From: Proteles cristata cristata
Lineage: Eukaryota > Chordata > Mammalia > Carnivora > Hyaenidae
NCBI GenBank assembly: GCA_017311185.1
Contig: JAESUZ010005106.1
Span: 310,001-374,000, forward strand
Direction of reading: 5' to 3'
Length of the DNA stretch: 64,000 nt
Position numbers and translations under genes: made by a program. The notes under the pieces are model-generated. The model was not told where the DNA came from, did not search any database, and saw nothing but the letters and a program-made list of their open reading frames with translations. Below are positions 1 through 10,200 of the stretch, piece by piece; the stretch's first letter is position 1; each line of letters opens with the position of its first letter.

Positions 1-2199
1 TTGTACTGGCTTAAAATGTGGGTCTACTGTGTGAATGCAAGAACAAATCCAAGGCCCACCCTACACATGCTGTGCGAGACCATGTTAAGTCCTTCACTTA
101 ACATCCTTGCTTATAAATATGGGAATATAGTTTCCAGAGAACTAGTATCGCTTATAAAAAACAATACTAATACCCGGTGCGACTTTACCAAGTAACTTCT
201 ATGGGTGTGCTGTTAAGCAAAGTACAGACCCAAGAGCTAACATTTACTGAGCATTTGCTTCTGTCAGACAAGGCATTCCACCTGAATTTTTCATCTTGTC
301 CATCATGCAGATACTACAGTTCTCCTCTCTTACCCAGGAGGCACAAAGAAGGAAAGCGATTGGGTCAAGGTCAAATTTGCTAAACTTTGAGTGTACGGCC
401 TCTGCTGTTCTACACTGTATGCTCCCCACTCAGTGCCAAATGCCTGCCTCAGGGGAGAGAACCCAGCCTCTTATGCTCTCTTAAATATCTCAAATTCTGT
501 CCAAGTTGCTTCCTGCTGGAAGGCAATGATCCCATTCAGGGTTTGCAAGAAATTCTACCTTGGAAGTGTTGGGAATGAGGGGACAGCTTAATTCCAAGAA
601 ACAAACTGAGGGCTTTGTTAGAACGTGTCACACTTAATAAAAAGCAAAGAGTGTTGATCTTTCTTTCAACCACATTCTCCCATCATTTTCCATCTCAGTT
701 GTTTGTTAAACCTAATTAATTGCTATAACGGAACCCGTCCAGGCAAGATATCATCAGCAGGACAGACATATGGCTGATGAGTTGGCTTTTAACATTTAGT
801 CCCAAAGTGAAGGTGAAATGTCCCAGTCTGTTACTTTAACCAAATTCAAAGCTTTGCACATAAAGTAAGTCTTTGTTAAAATACAGCCTCAGCGAAGCTT
901 CAGCCTGCTTTTTATTTAGTCCTGGTACTACAGAAATGCCTTATAGCTAGTATCTTCATTATTCATGGTTTTTGGCAAATTAAGTCTTCTGCCTCTCCAA
1001 TATCTAGACATAGAGGAAGTGTTCAATCCAAAGAAATTATGCCTTCCTGGCTGTGCCAGCCAGACCATAACATCGTTGCCAGATTCCTTATAAAGAGGTG
1101 GGAGATCTTATTTCACATATAGTATAGAAATAAACAGAACACGCCCAGGGAACTGTCAGGTATTTCATGTAATAGATACCTCCGGCACCACCCTTATTTC
1201 TCTCTGGAGTGACTGAGCCCTGGATTTCCTTACAAACAAGACTATTCAGAAGCAGAAAGACGACACCTTTTCATAATCAAGATGATAAAAAACTGGGTTC
1301 AATAAAATATGTAACCCTGTGGTGTTTCCAGTTCATTTGCCACTAAAATGGACATACCACTGAACACTCCCTTTCATGATTTAGAATTTATAATTATGGG
1401 ATAGCAAGAAGGGTATTCTAATGATGAGCCCCCACCCCCTTAACTCAAATGACAGCAATAAAATACTCAGAAATGTATTTGTCATTAATCTTTGTACTTC
1501 CCTTGAAAAACAACTGTTTTATTAGAGAGCTCTAGATTTGAGGTTCTAATAATTCAAGTGCAGTGGACATTGATAATTGCACCCCAAGTGAGCACTGACC
1601 CCCCTCCCCCACCCCCACGCTGTTTGGCAGCTGTGTGGTCTGCCTGGGACCAACCTCACTCCCAGCTTCACAGATGTATCTGCTCCCCCACAGGCCTAAG
1701 CAATCAGTGTAATTAGTGTTTCTCAACAGCTTTATTCACTATCATCCTTTTAAGGAGCCTTTTAGATACTTTTTTTTTCTAGTCACCCCCTCCTTCTGCA
1801 AACTCTAATGCCAATAGTATACTGTATATCTCTTTAGGTATTGTATGTACATCTGTGCTTTATACACAAAAAAAGAGTAAAATTTTTGTGCCCCCTCCCA
1901 CCTTTAAGGGACAATATTTGCCTCTTGGGAGTCATATCACTCCCACTGAGAATGCCTGAATTATAATCCCATTCCCTGCGCTATTCAGCACATGGCATGG
2001 GGGATGGGCACAGACCTGAGGGTTAACCTATCAGATTGCAAACTGGAGTTTTTGTTTTGTTTTGTTTTGGGTTGGTTTGGTTTTTTGGTAGCTGGTGGAT
2101 ATGAGAAATCTTCTTTCTTCTTGGATGGGTTGATACGTGGATCTAAGTCCTGGAGCTGGTGCAGCTATCTGCTATCATGATGGAAGAAACCAGCTGAAG

Positions 2200-2355
2200 A
2201 AAAAGCCAACACACAAACAAGGCTAGCAGAATCATGGGCAACAATCATAAGGGCTCTGATCAAACCATACCTGAAGTTCATGCAACTGCTAGCCTTCAGT
2301 TGTGTCAAAAGAGCCTTCTTTTTATTTTATAGGTTAGTTTGAGTTGGGTTTCTAA
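2200..2355 (+). repeat. Ancient LTR-like fragment, family unassigned
   Basis: The end of this stretch (TTAGTTTGAGTTGGGTTTCT at about 2333-2352) resembles the end of the 28400-28735 segment. That ending is typical of an old mammalian LTR/transposon family I cannot name with certainty. Confidence 0.3.
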
Positions 2356-2367
2356 AATGATAGAGCA

Positions 2368-2585
2368 GATAACATTAATTGAATGCTTCCTAAACTCTAG
2401 GCACTGGGCTAAATATCTTGTGTCAATTCTCTTATCAACCTCTGTGATTAGTACTATTAGATTTCCCATTTTCTGCATGATTAAACTGAAGGAGTGTAAG
2501 ATTAAGTAACTTACTCATGATCAAATGTTGGAAGAGGTCGGATTTATTCCTATGTCTCTCTAACTTGGAACCTCAGGTATAAAAA
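2368..2585 (-). repeat. MIR SINE
   Basis: The order of landmarks is MIR in reverse: a block resembling 'gaatgcttcctaaactctag', then a cattttctgcatgattaaac block, then taagtaactt, then a degenerate gaggtcggatttattc region. It is old and diverged. Confidence 0.7.
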
Positions 2586-2689
2586 GGAGCACTTTATTTT
2601 ACTGCCTTTCAGTTCTATACAATTTAAATCACTACTTTCTTGCTCAATGTTTAAAAGGCATTAATGAAAATTGTGTCTACTTTCTTTTA

Positions 2690-2865
2690 AAGTTTTTAAA
2701 AATTTTATTTATTTATTGAGAGAGAAAGAGAGAGAGAATCCCAAGCAGGCTCCATACTGTCAGCACAGAGGCCAAAACAGAGCTTGAACTCACAAACCAT
2801 GAAATCATGACCTGAGCCAAAACCAAGAGTCCAACACTTAACTGACTGAGCCACCCAGGCACCCC
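2690..2865 (-). repeat. CanSINE (SINEC_Fc-like)
   Basis: Reverse-oriented element: T-rich tail, GA-rich block, then GAGCCACCCAGGCACCCC head at 2848-2865. It lies in FRMD4B intron 1. Confidence 0.9.
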
Positions 2866-3999
2866 GAAAATGGTATTTCTTGGATAGAATTAATTTATAT
2901 TGTGCAATTAAGAAATCGATGGTCCTCCCAAGTTTTAAAATACTCTAAAAATTCTTCTCCCAAAGTGCAGGAAACTCTAAACTTAGAGACCATTTTCTAC
3001 TTATGACTCTGTACTCATAAAAATGGCATCATTGTCTCAGATGTCCTTTCTTATTATCATGAGAGGGTATTGGCTCAGTCCCCATCCATTTAAGGAAGAG
3101 AAAACCTTCCGTTTAGTAGGATAGTCCTTCAAGTTGCTGTTCTTCTTAAAAATAATTATTGGCAAAACTTATAAAGAGCCCATGGGGGTCTAGGATCCTG
3201 GAACCTCCATTTTTCATCTGTTCCCTGACCGCAAAGACATAAGCTATAGGTCCCCTGAACCTTGGGGAGAGGCGCATAAAGGCTGTCCGGTTGACTCCAA
3301 TACTTGTGTTCTCCTTTTAAAAGTTTCTCCAACATTGAAAAGCAAAAACAAAACTCTACTGGGGTCACTTCTTCTTCAGACCAATGCAACAATGACTTCC
3401 CCAAAGAGAAAAAGACTCAGAGGCACACACTTCGGGCTCCAAAATGCCCACAGATCTGTGGACTGTGGCCAGATGGGATATATCCACAGCTCCCTAAGCA
3501 CTCTCAACCCCCACATGCTGCCCCGCTCCTCAGCCTGGCTTCTGAATTCTCACAAAATGCAAAACATCACAGATATGTTATCCAAAGCAGGAGTCGTGAA
3601 TGTATGAAGTACATGTTCCTCACATTTTAACAAGCATGATTCGGACATCAAGGATGACTAGGGGATGCTGATATTTTGCACACCCACAGTTTAATCTCCC
3701 GTGCTGATCTTTTAATTTTGCTTGATTGATGGAAGCCTATAGCTTGTCAAAACCAGAGGCTCGAACCCATAGAGGACTCAATTCAATGAGATAAAAATTA
3801 TAGCCACGGTGGGAATGGGGTCAGAGTACGGGAACTCAGGAACTGCAACAAAGCTCTTTCCACGTCTCAGGAAAGAAAATGTGATGATATATTCCTATAG
3901 GTAACACCAGGTATAATCTTCTAATGCAATGTAGCTTTTTTTTTTAACCTCAAAAATATTAACCCCAGCAGAGGACTTTTAAACCCACAAATGACTGTC

Positions 4000-4016
4000 A
4001 AAAAAAAAAAAAAAAA
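4000..4016. repeat. Poly(A) run
   Basis: Seventeen consecutive A in intron 1. No SINE head or processed-gene body is recognisable upstream of it. Confidence 0.8.
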
Positions 4017-4424
4017 TTCCAGGGAAGCTGCAGTCCCAGAAAAGACGAACGGTCTCCTAGTTGAATAAAGTTGCTGCATTTTTTGTCTGCAGGATGGGAC
4101 CTAGCAGAAAAATAAAGAGGCTGTGTTGTGTGAGGGGAGTAAATCCAAACGTAAGCATTCCCAACGATCAGCCAGGCCACCCCTCCCCACCCTAGCCGTC
4201 ATCCTTCTGCAAAGTATTCACAATTTGCTGTCCTTCCTCCAAAAGCCAGTAGACACAGAATCAGCTTTTCCTGGCTCTGCCTTACAAGTTGGGGCTGCCG
4301 GATGGAAAACTGAAATAAAATCAAAGAATGAGAATCCAGCCAGGCCCCTCTGATCATAAATTGGTGTGACATCGTGGGTCCTGACAGGCTCACCCCCACC
4401 CACCCCAATACAAGAAAAAGGAGG

Positions 4425-4458
4425 AATCATCTGAATGTCAAGCAATCATCTGAATGTC
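4425..4458. repeat. Two-copy 15-base direct repeat
   Basis: AATCATCTGAATGTC occurs at 4425-4439 and again at 4444-4458 (period 19), just inside intron 1 from the CpG island. Confidence 0.85.
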
Positions 4459-4683
4459 GCGGCCCTCAGACCCTGTGCTGCAAAGCTACAGCTTTCTTAG
4501 CTAAGTGCCAGGCAGTACACCATCACTGTGTAACAGATGTCTGCAAATGCTGTGGTACGAACTCGCCAAGTGCCCCCAGCCCAGTAGGGAAAATTCACAA
4601 GCTTTGTCAGGCAACAGTTATCCACAGCTGCTGAAAATTGACCCAAGAGTCAAGCAGCCCGCTAGGAGTTTTAAAAAAATAAA

Positions 4684-4701
4684 AGAGAGAGAGAGAGAGA
4701 A
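4684..4701. repeat. (GA)n simple repeat
   Basis: A short GA dinucleotide run about 80 bases into intron 1 from the donor. Confidence 0.85.
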
Positions 4702-4777
4702 TAAAATCATACAGGTGGAACCGGCTTCCCCAGAGCGCCTGGCATCCTGCGAGGGCCCTGGGGCGCCGCGCGCCCTG

Positions 4778-4786
4778 GCTCACCTG
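4778..4786 (-). other. FRMD4B: Splice donor of FRMD4B exon 1
   Basis: On the minus strand the junction is CAG|GTGAGC, with the intron GT at 4783-4782. This is a near-consensus U2 donor and falls exactly where the recognisable FRMD4B peptide stops. Confidence 0.8.
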
Positions 4787-4945
4787 GTACACGTCCCGCA
4801 GCCCGCACCACGTCCGCAGCACCTGGTGGCAAGCCCGCAGCCTCTCCGTGTACCATCTCCGCAGCGTGGACACGGTCAAGTTCCACACGAAACGGCTGCC
4901 GCTGAACAGCAGGTCCTCCACGCCACACATGAATACCGAAGCCAT
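4784..4945 (-). CDS. FRMD4B: FRMD4B first coding exon (N-terminal 54 codons)
   Basis: The minus strand reads ATG at 4945-4943 and stays open for exactly 54 codons to a CAG|GTGAGC splice donor, so the exon ends in phase 0. The peptide starts MASVFMCGVEDLLFSGSRF and ends with the residues WCGLRDVYQ. I recognise it from memory as the N-terminus of FRMD4B (GRSP1), a FERM-domain scaffold that binds cytohesin-3/GRP1 and acts at cell junctions and the cortex. The FERM domain itself is encoded by later exons, which would lie below coordinate 1. The start context is strong (GCGGCATGG: G at -3 and +4), and the exon lies in a CpG island, as expected for a first exon. The open frame continues past the donor into intron, but that part has no family resemblance. 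Doubt remains only on the exact name (the paralogue FRMD4A has a different N-terminus) because no search was run. Confidence 0.85.
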
Positions 4946-5119
4946 GCCGCCTCGTTCCCCGGGACCCCGGGGCTGCGGCCCAGCGAGCGCCCCCCACCGC
5001 GGAGGCCCGCCCGCCCGGGTGCCAGACGCCGGCTTCTGCGGGCGGCCTGGGGGTCAAGCCTTCCACCAAACTCGGCTTTCACCGTGCGTCCCGGCCAGCC
5101 TCCGGCGGCATGCCCCGGG

Positions 5120-5124
5120 ATTGG
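5120..5124 (-). promoter_or_regulatory. CCAAT box candidate
   Basis: ATTGG on the plus strand (CCAAT on the minus strand) lies about 175 bases upstream of the FRMD4B ATG in the CpG island, a plausible NF-Y position. A single pentamer is weak evidence. Confidence 0.35.
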
Positions 5125-5170
5125 GCGCCCGCCAGCCAACGGCTGCGGCTGGCACACAGAAGCCCAGTGT

Positions 5171-5182
5171 CCGCCCCCGCCC
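5171..5182 (-). promoter_or_regulatory. GC box (Sp/KLF) candidate
   Basis: CCGCCCCCGCCC lies about 50 bases upstream of the CCAAT candidate in the FRMD4B island. It matches Sp1/KLF sites, but such runs are common in any GC-rich island. Confidence 0.4.
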
Positions 5183-5379
5183 GCTCCGCCGGCTGGCAGC
5201 GCCGAGCGGGCTGCGCTATGCTCCGCCAGGCGAGCCCTGCGCGCTCCCCGGGCGCGGGAAGCCCTGGCCGCCGAGGACTCCCCCTGGCGCTCCCCGAGTG
5301 CGCTGGGCAGAGGGGGAAGTGGAGCGACTCTTAGCAGGCAAAGGGGAGAGCTGCATTTCAGCGCTCTTCTGCACGTTCT

Positions 5380-5382
5380 GCG

Positions 5383-5416
<34 letters not shown>
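5380..5416. repeat. (CG)n(CA)n simple repeat
   Basis: Five CG units run into about 13 CA units at the upstream edge of the FRMD4B CpG island. It is potentially length-variable and Z-DNA-prone. Confidence 0.9.
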
Positions 5417-5420
5417 GTAG

Positions 5421-6134
5421 CCTGAGTCTCCTGAACCGCTTTGGGGAGCATCTCACTTTACACTACAGGGTCTTTGCTCCGTACACACTGGTAAATGCTT
5501 CTGGGCAGCCACAGATGCAGGAGGGGGGAAAGTCCTCTGCAGCATCCCTCTGGACCTCACTCCCTGGGGGAAGAGCCCTGAACGTTTCCTTGGTTGTGCT
5601 GGAGATGCAGACAGCGGTCTCAGAGCAACAGTGTGCGCGCGCCTGCACAACTTGCCTTTGCCTCTAATTTGAGGGTCTCCACGAAAATGACAACCGGCCT
5701 GTTGTTGCCAGCGAGAGGGCAGGTTCCCTCACCTTCACACTGTGCTAATTCCAATGGGACGGGCCGTTCTTGAGAAAAACAAAGAGTGTTCTTGGTGTTT
5801 AGCAAATAGCTCCCAGTTATTATTTGCTGGGAAATGCATATTCACAAGAGAATCCCTGGTTTGGTTCTGGAATATTCAGCCTCTGGATATGTCTAGCAGC
5901 AGTTGCTGGCACAAAATGGCACAGGTGGTTTATTCTCCACTTAAAACTGAAGGAAATTGACCACTCATGAAGTCACCAGAAAATTAATGTGTGTGCATGT
6001 TTATTTTAAAGTTCTCCCCCAGGAATCGGTATTGCCTAAGGCATTTGGAAGAAGGCGCTCAAGGAGCCTCATATACCACCAGTCTCTATTTTCCTCTAGA
6101 TTATGTGTATATTTCAATTCCATATAAGTGTATA
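5421..6134. other. Non-repetitive upstream flank, no gene seen
   Basis: The first 700 bases beyond the CpG island contain short frames only and no recognisable repeat. If the FRMD4B promoter extends past the island, proximal regulatory sites would lie here. Confidence 0.4.
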
Positions 6135-6321
6135 TATTTTTTTGTTTTACTGTTTATTTATTTTTAGAGAGATCAAGAGAGTGTGAGTGAATAGGGGAGG
6201 GGAGAAAATGGAGGGAGGAAGAGAATACCGGATGCTGGGTTTGAACTCACAAATCATGAGATCATGACCAGAGCCAAATCAAAAGTCAGTCGCTTAACCA
6301 ACAGAGCCACCCAGGCACCCC
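6135..6321 (-). repeat. CanSINE
   Basis: T-rich tail, GA-rich block, ATCATGACC, then GAGCCACCCAGGCACCCC at the high-coordinate end. Confidence 0.9.
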
Positions 6322-7127
6322 TATATAACATTTCTTATAGCAAAAGCATAGCAAATTTAAGGATGTTGTTTATTTCCCTGTAGAACAATTGTCTGTATTT
6401 TATTGGTGGTTTCACACCTGGGCTGTTATCTTTGCTATTAAGTGGCAGAAAGGTAAGGCGCCAAAGCTTTTCTCCTGAACTAGCTCAGAAGGCTTCAGAA
6501 CAGATTATCGACAAGTAAATCGGCTTTATTTCAGGTTTCAAATGTGCCTTTGGAATCTTAATTCAGGTGAAACTCAATCAGTCAGAACACAAAAATGAGT
6601 TCTCAAAGTGCCCATTGTTTTTGAAGTGCCCATAATCAGTAAACTTTTAAATGGCACTTCTTTTACTACTTTTTACTTCTTTTTATTACTAATAAAATCA
6701 CCTAAGAGTTTTTGTTTAGTTCACTGGACACAAGACCTGATCCAAGATTTGGAAACAATTCTTTACAGTAAATCTACTGTATGTGCTCATTAGTATTAGC
6801 ACTCTCATGATGCTTTCCAACATAATAGTCACAGTGTTTATACAAACTCAGAATATACTAGGTCTCATGGAATCAAAAGAAGCTGAACTTAGTTTGAAAA
6901 TGAGATGTCATCATTCTAATGGAAAACTACTGAACTTCAAATGAGTGAATGGTTGTGGTACGTTTATTTTTTTAATGATGCAGTGTGACTGTATTCTCGG
7001 AAATGTCGGGCAGCAGAGGGAATACCAGAATAAAACCTCCAACAGGTCAATTATCTGTCTCATGGCACCATGCTCTCGGAAGAGATGCTCTAGAAACCGG
7101 GACTGCTCTCTCTTTGTGCATAGGTCT
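6322..7127. other. Unassigned intergenic DNA
   Basis: AT-rich, with no repeat or gene that I recognise. Confidence 0.4.
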
Positions 7128-7141
7128 AAAGTCAAGTTCCC

Positions 7142-7351
7142 AGGGACACCTGCGTGGCTCAGTCAGTTAGGTGGCTGACATCAGTTCAGGCTGTGATCTC
7201 GCGGTTTGTGGGTTTGAGCCCTGTATCGAGTTCTGTGCCAACAGATCAGAGCCTGGAGCCTGCTTCAGAGTCTGTGTCTCCCTCTCTTTCTGTCCCTCAC
7301 CCACTCGTGCTCTGTCTCTCTCTCTCTCTCAAAAATAAATAAGTATTAAAA
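7142..7351 (+). repeat. CanSINE with target-site duplication
   Basis: The head AGGGACACCTGCGTGGCTC leads through a CT-rich block to an AAAATAAATAAG tail. The flanks are AAAGTCAAGTTCCC (7128-7141) and AAAGTCAAATTCCC (7352-7365), a 14-base TSD with one mismatch. Confidence 0.93.
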
Positions 7352-7795
7352 AAAGTCAAATTCCCAAAAACACGTTTTGAAGCTCAGTCTTCTCCAGCAC
7401 AGCCAACTTTCCCTGGGGACCTGGAGAGGCAGAGGACCCTCAGAGCTGCATGCACGACACGACAAACATCTTGTCATCAACACCAACACTGATGCTGCTT
7501 CTAACCCGAAGAGCTTTTCTCTCCTGTGGAAGAAGAAATTCGAAGCTCTAGGACAAGGAAGGAAGGTCAAGGTCCTCCATATCAGGTACCAATGGGGGGA
7601 AAGGTGGAGGGTGGGGAACAACTGAACCCAGATGTGCAGCAGTGGAAAAAAGAGTGACCGAAGCGTGGCATCATTCTTAAAATGGACTAACCACATGGGA
7701 CAAACCAGTTCCCAGGCACACACCCTTGAAGCCGGTCTAAAATTTCCAGTGGAAAGGGAGCTAAATCAAGCTTGCTTCAAAATTATCTTGCTCTT

Positions 7796-8020
7796 TTCTT
7801 TTTCTTCCTTCCTTCCTTCCTTCCTTCCTTCCTTCCTTCCCTCCTTCCTTCCTTTCTTCCTTCCTTTCTTTCTTTCTTTTCTTTCTTTCTTTCCTTCCTT
7901 CCTTCCTTTCTTTTTCTTTCCTCCTCTTCCTTTCCTTCCTTCCTTCCTTCCTTCCTTCCTTCCTTCCTTCCTTCCTTCTTTCCTTCTTTCCTTCTTTCCT
8001 TCTTTCTTTCTTTCTTTCTT
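7796..8020 (+). repeat. Long (TTCC)n/(TTTC)n polypyrimidine tract
   Basis: About 225 bases of almost pure pyrimidine made of TTCC and TTTC units, with small CCTC interruptions. It opens long low-complexity frames on both strands that are not genes. Confidence 0.97.
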
Positions 8021-8457
8021 GGAGAGGACCTTCCTTCCTCTTTAGCATCAGAGTTCTCTGCAATACACTGTAATTTCCTGCAGTTCTCTCTGGAGACTTA
8101 AAAACATGCTTCAGGTGACAGCATTACTCATACACCTGGGAGTTCAGCTACGGAGGTAAAAGAGAAATTGTCATTATCCCTGAGGCTCCTGAAGGTTCTC
8201 CTTTGAGCAATTAGCAGGAAGAAGAGCACAATGCCAGAAAGACAACACAAAATGCCGACTCCTGTCTCTTGAAAGAGATAGCCAGCTGGTAACAGCAGCT
8301 TCCAATGGTCCCCTCTGCCCATCAGAAAGACAGAACTCACTGCCAGCAGACATTTTTAAACTGTACTCTCTATGCATCTAAAAAGCCAGTATGGCTAAAT
8401 TCTGATAGACCCTTAATGTCTGACACTGGGCCTGAGGGGAATGAAAACAAGGTCTAG

Positions 8458-8697
8458 TTCAATGGCACTCAATCAGGGGCAATTTTGCATCCCTCCCTCT
8501 GCAACATTGGGCAATGTGTGGAGACATTTTTGGTTGTCACAGCCGAGAGAGAGGAGGCTACTGATGTCTAGTGGGTCGAGGCCAGAAATCCTGCTTCACA
8601 TCCTACAATGCCCAGGACGCACTCCCCTCCCCCTCCGCCAAATCAACTCTCCTGCCCAACATGTGAGGAATGCAAAGATTGATGACCCCTTGTCTAG
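8458..8697 (+). mobile_element. MER5A-like hAT-Charlie DNA transposon relic
   Basis: Landmarks in MER5A order: CAATCAGGGGCAATTTTGC, GGAGACATTTTTGGTTGTCA, a TCTAGTGGGT block, a CCTACAATGCCCAGGAC block, and a degraded end near GATGACCCC. Non-autonomous and old. Confidence 0.8.
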
Positions 8698-8993
8698 TTA
8701 AATACTACACTCTGGTCTTCCTCTCACATGACTTTCATTGGGGGAAATTTCTTTCCTCTTGATATATTCTCCCCGAAAGACAGATTGGGGAAGGAGGCAA
8801 TAATCATTCTATAATGGTTTTCATGCACTCACAAAGAGCTATAATCGACTCAAAGCCCTTTGAGAAAGAACTGGAATGTCGTTTTCTATTAATTTCACCT
8901 ATCTTTTTGTGATATATCATAAAAATGGGGAATAGTGATTTTCATCATAAACTATATTTTAGTACTTTAATTTTTGATTTTATCATTTCATTT

Positions 8994-9199
8994 CTTTTAT
9001 TTTTTTTTAAATGTTTATTTATTTTTGAGAGAGAGTGAGAGAGCAAGAGTGGGGGAGGGACAGAGGGAGGAGACAGAAAACCCAAAGCAGGCTCTGCACT
9101 GACAGCAGAGAGTCCGCTGCAGGGCTCGAACTCATGAATGCAAGATGATGACCTGAGCTGAAGTCCGATGCTTAAGCGACTGAGTTACCCAGGCACCCC
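8994..9199 (-). repeat. CanSINE with target-site duplication
   Basis: Reverse element ending AGGCACCCC at 9199. The perfect 12-base TSD ATCATTTCATTT lies at 8982-8993 and 9200-9211. Confidence 0.93.
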
Positions 9200-9489
9200 A
9201 TCATTTCATTTAAATTAGAGACTTCTTAGTTGGGGTGAAGCCTTTGTCACATTAAAGAAATTCCCATGATGACTCCAAGGTGGAATACTGAGGTCTCTCT
9301 TGGGCCATGCACTGCTACAAAGTCTCTCTTGTGGCAAGATAGTTCTCCTTTCTCCTCTTTTCTCCATTAGACTGTAAGCTGAAAGAATCCCTGCAGGGGA
9401 GATGGGGGTGGGGTGGCTGGACGCTTTCTCCCTATTCCGGAGTACCCCATGCATTGGAAAATGTTTTGTGACCTTGAGCTCTGCCCACT

Positions 9490-9600
9490 ACATCCCAGGA
9501 GTGCTCCCAATCATTATGACGTCAACATCAAAAGCACCTCCACAGTATTTGAATGCCCCTAGGTATGGTGAAGACTACTTCCCCCATTCAGAAACCACTG
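9490..9600 (-). mobile_element. Partial MER5-type hAT relic
   Basis: Reverse-orientation matches to MER5A: CATTATGAC, AAAAGCACCTCCACA, GAATGCCCCTAGGTATGG and terminal CAGAAACCACTG. Confidence 0.55.
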
Positions 9601-9609
9601 GTGGAAGTA

Positions 9610-9705
9610 GGGGAAGGGTCTTATTCCTGTGTGTGTCCCCAGTGGCTGGCACATACCAGGCAATCAATAACTATTCACTGAACTGACAAATGAATGACTG
9701 TTTGT
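9610..9705 (+). repeat. L2 3' end fragment
   Basis: CCCCAGTGGCTGGCACATAC followed by CAATCAATAACTATTCACTG and a GAATGA end is the typical L2 3' terminus. Confidence 0.6.
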
Positions 9706-9769
9706 CTTGACAGTGAATACTGAAAGAAGTTCATCCATTCCTCAAATACATACTCTTGTCCATTAAAAA

Positions 9770-10200
9770 AAAATTATGAACTGAGTCTGCATTATGTGTC
9801 AGGTGGGGAACTAAGTACTTAGAATGCACTGTTACAAAACAGAGATGATCTCTGTCTAAGTGGGTCTTAGAGTCGAGTGGAGAAGGCAGACAAGTGAACA
9901 AGAAATACAGAGGAAGCAGGCACTGCCACAGGGGTTATAAAGGAGACATGTAATGTGGGATGTCAGGGAGGGGGTGGTCAGAGTGCGGCCCTGAGGATGT
10001 GACACTGCAGCTGAGACAGAGGGGTGAGTGGAAGAGAGCTAGGTGATAGAGGAGGAGACACAAATAGCCCTCCAAGGCAGAAGAGCAATAAGAACTAAGG
10101 ATCTATGACAAGAAAGATCCCAGATTTGTGGAGCTCAGGTAAAATGAAAGAAAGGGATGCTTGAGCAGTAAGGGGCCAGAGAAGTCCATCTAGGTGACAG
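9770..10200. repeat. Ancient repeat of uncertain class
   Basis: The run from an ACAGAGATGATCTCTGTC block through GTGGTCAGAGTGCGGCCCTG, GTGACACTGCAGCTGAGAC and AGGCAGAAGAGCAATAAG is characteristic of an old, widespread mammalian repeat (L2-like). I cannot assign the family reliably. Confidence 0.35.

Larger units (their letters stand above)
1..4783 (-). other. FRMD4B: Start of FRMD4B intron 1
   Basis: All sequence on the 3' side of the exon 1 donor (decreasing coordinates) is intron. It is AT-rich and contains an LTR-like fragment, a MIR and one SINE, all annotated separately. Bases 1-2199 and 2866-4683 otherwise hold no recognisable gene, RNA or repeat. No second FRMD4B exon is visible, consistent with a long first intron. 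Confidence 0.7.
4735..5400 (-). promoter_or_regulatory. FRMD4B: CpG island with FRMD4B promoter and 5' UTR
   Basis: GC content and CpG density rise sharply here compared with the AT-rich flanks, and many CG dinucleotides persist, indicating an unmethylated germline CpG island. It covers the coding exon and several hundred bases upstream of the ATG. No TATA box is evident, so dispersed transcription starts are expected. The exact TSS cannot be placed from sequence alone. The high GC opens long spurious frames on both strands. Confidence 0.8.

Noticed and set aside
4505..5425. Long plus-strand frame (306 codons) through the CpG island
   Set aside because: It is antisense to the recognisable FRMD4B exon, Pro/Ala/Arg-rich from GC bias, and ends in the CA repeat; no domain resemblance.
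7632..8063. Open frames on both strands across the TTCC tract
   Set aside because: The translations are pure low-complexity FLPS or KERK repeats produced by the simple repeat.
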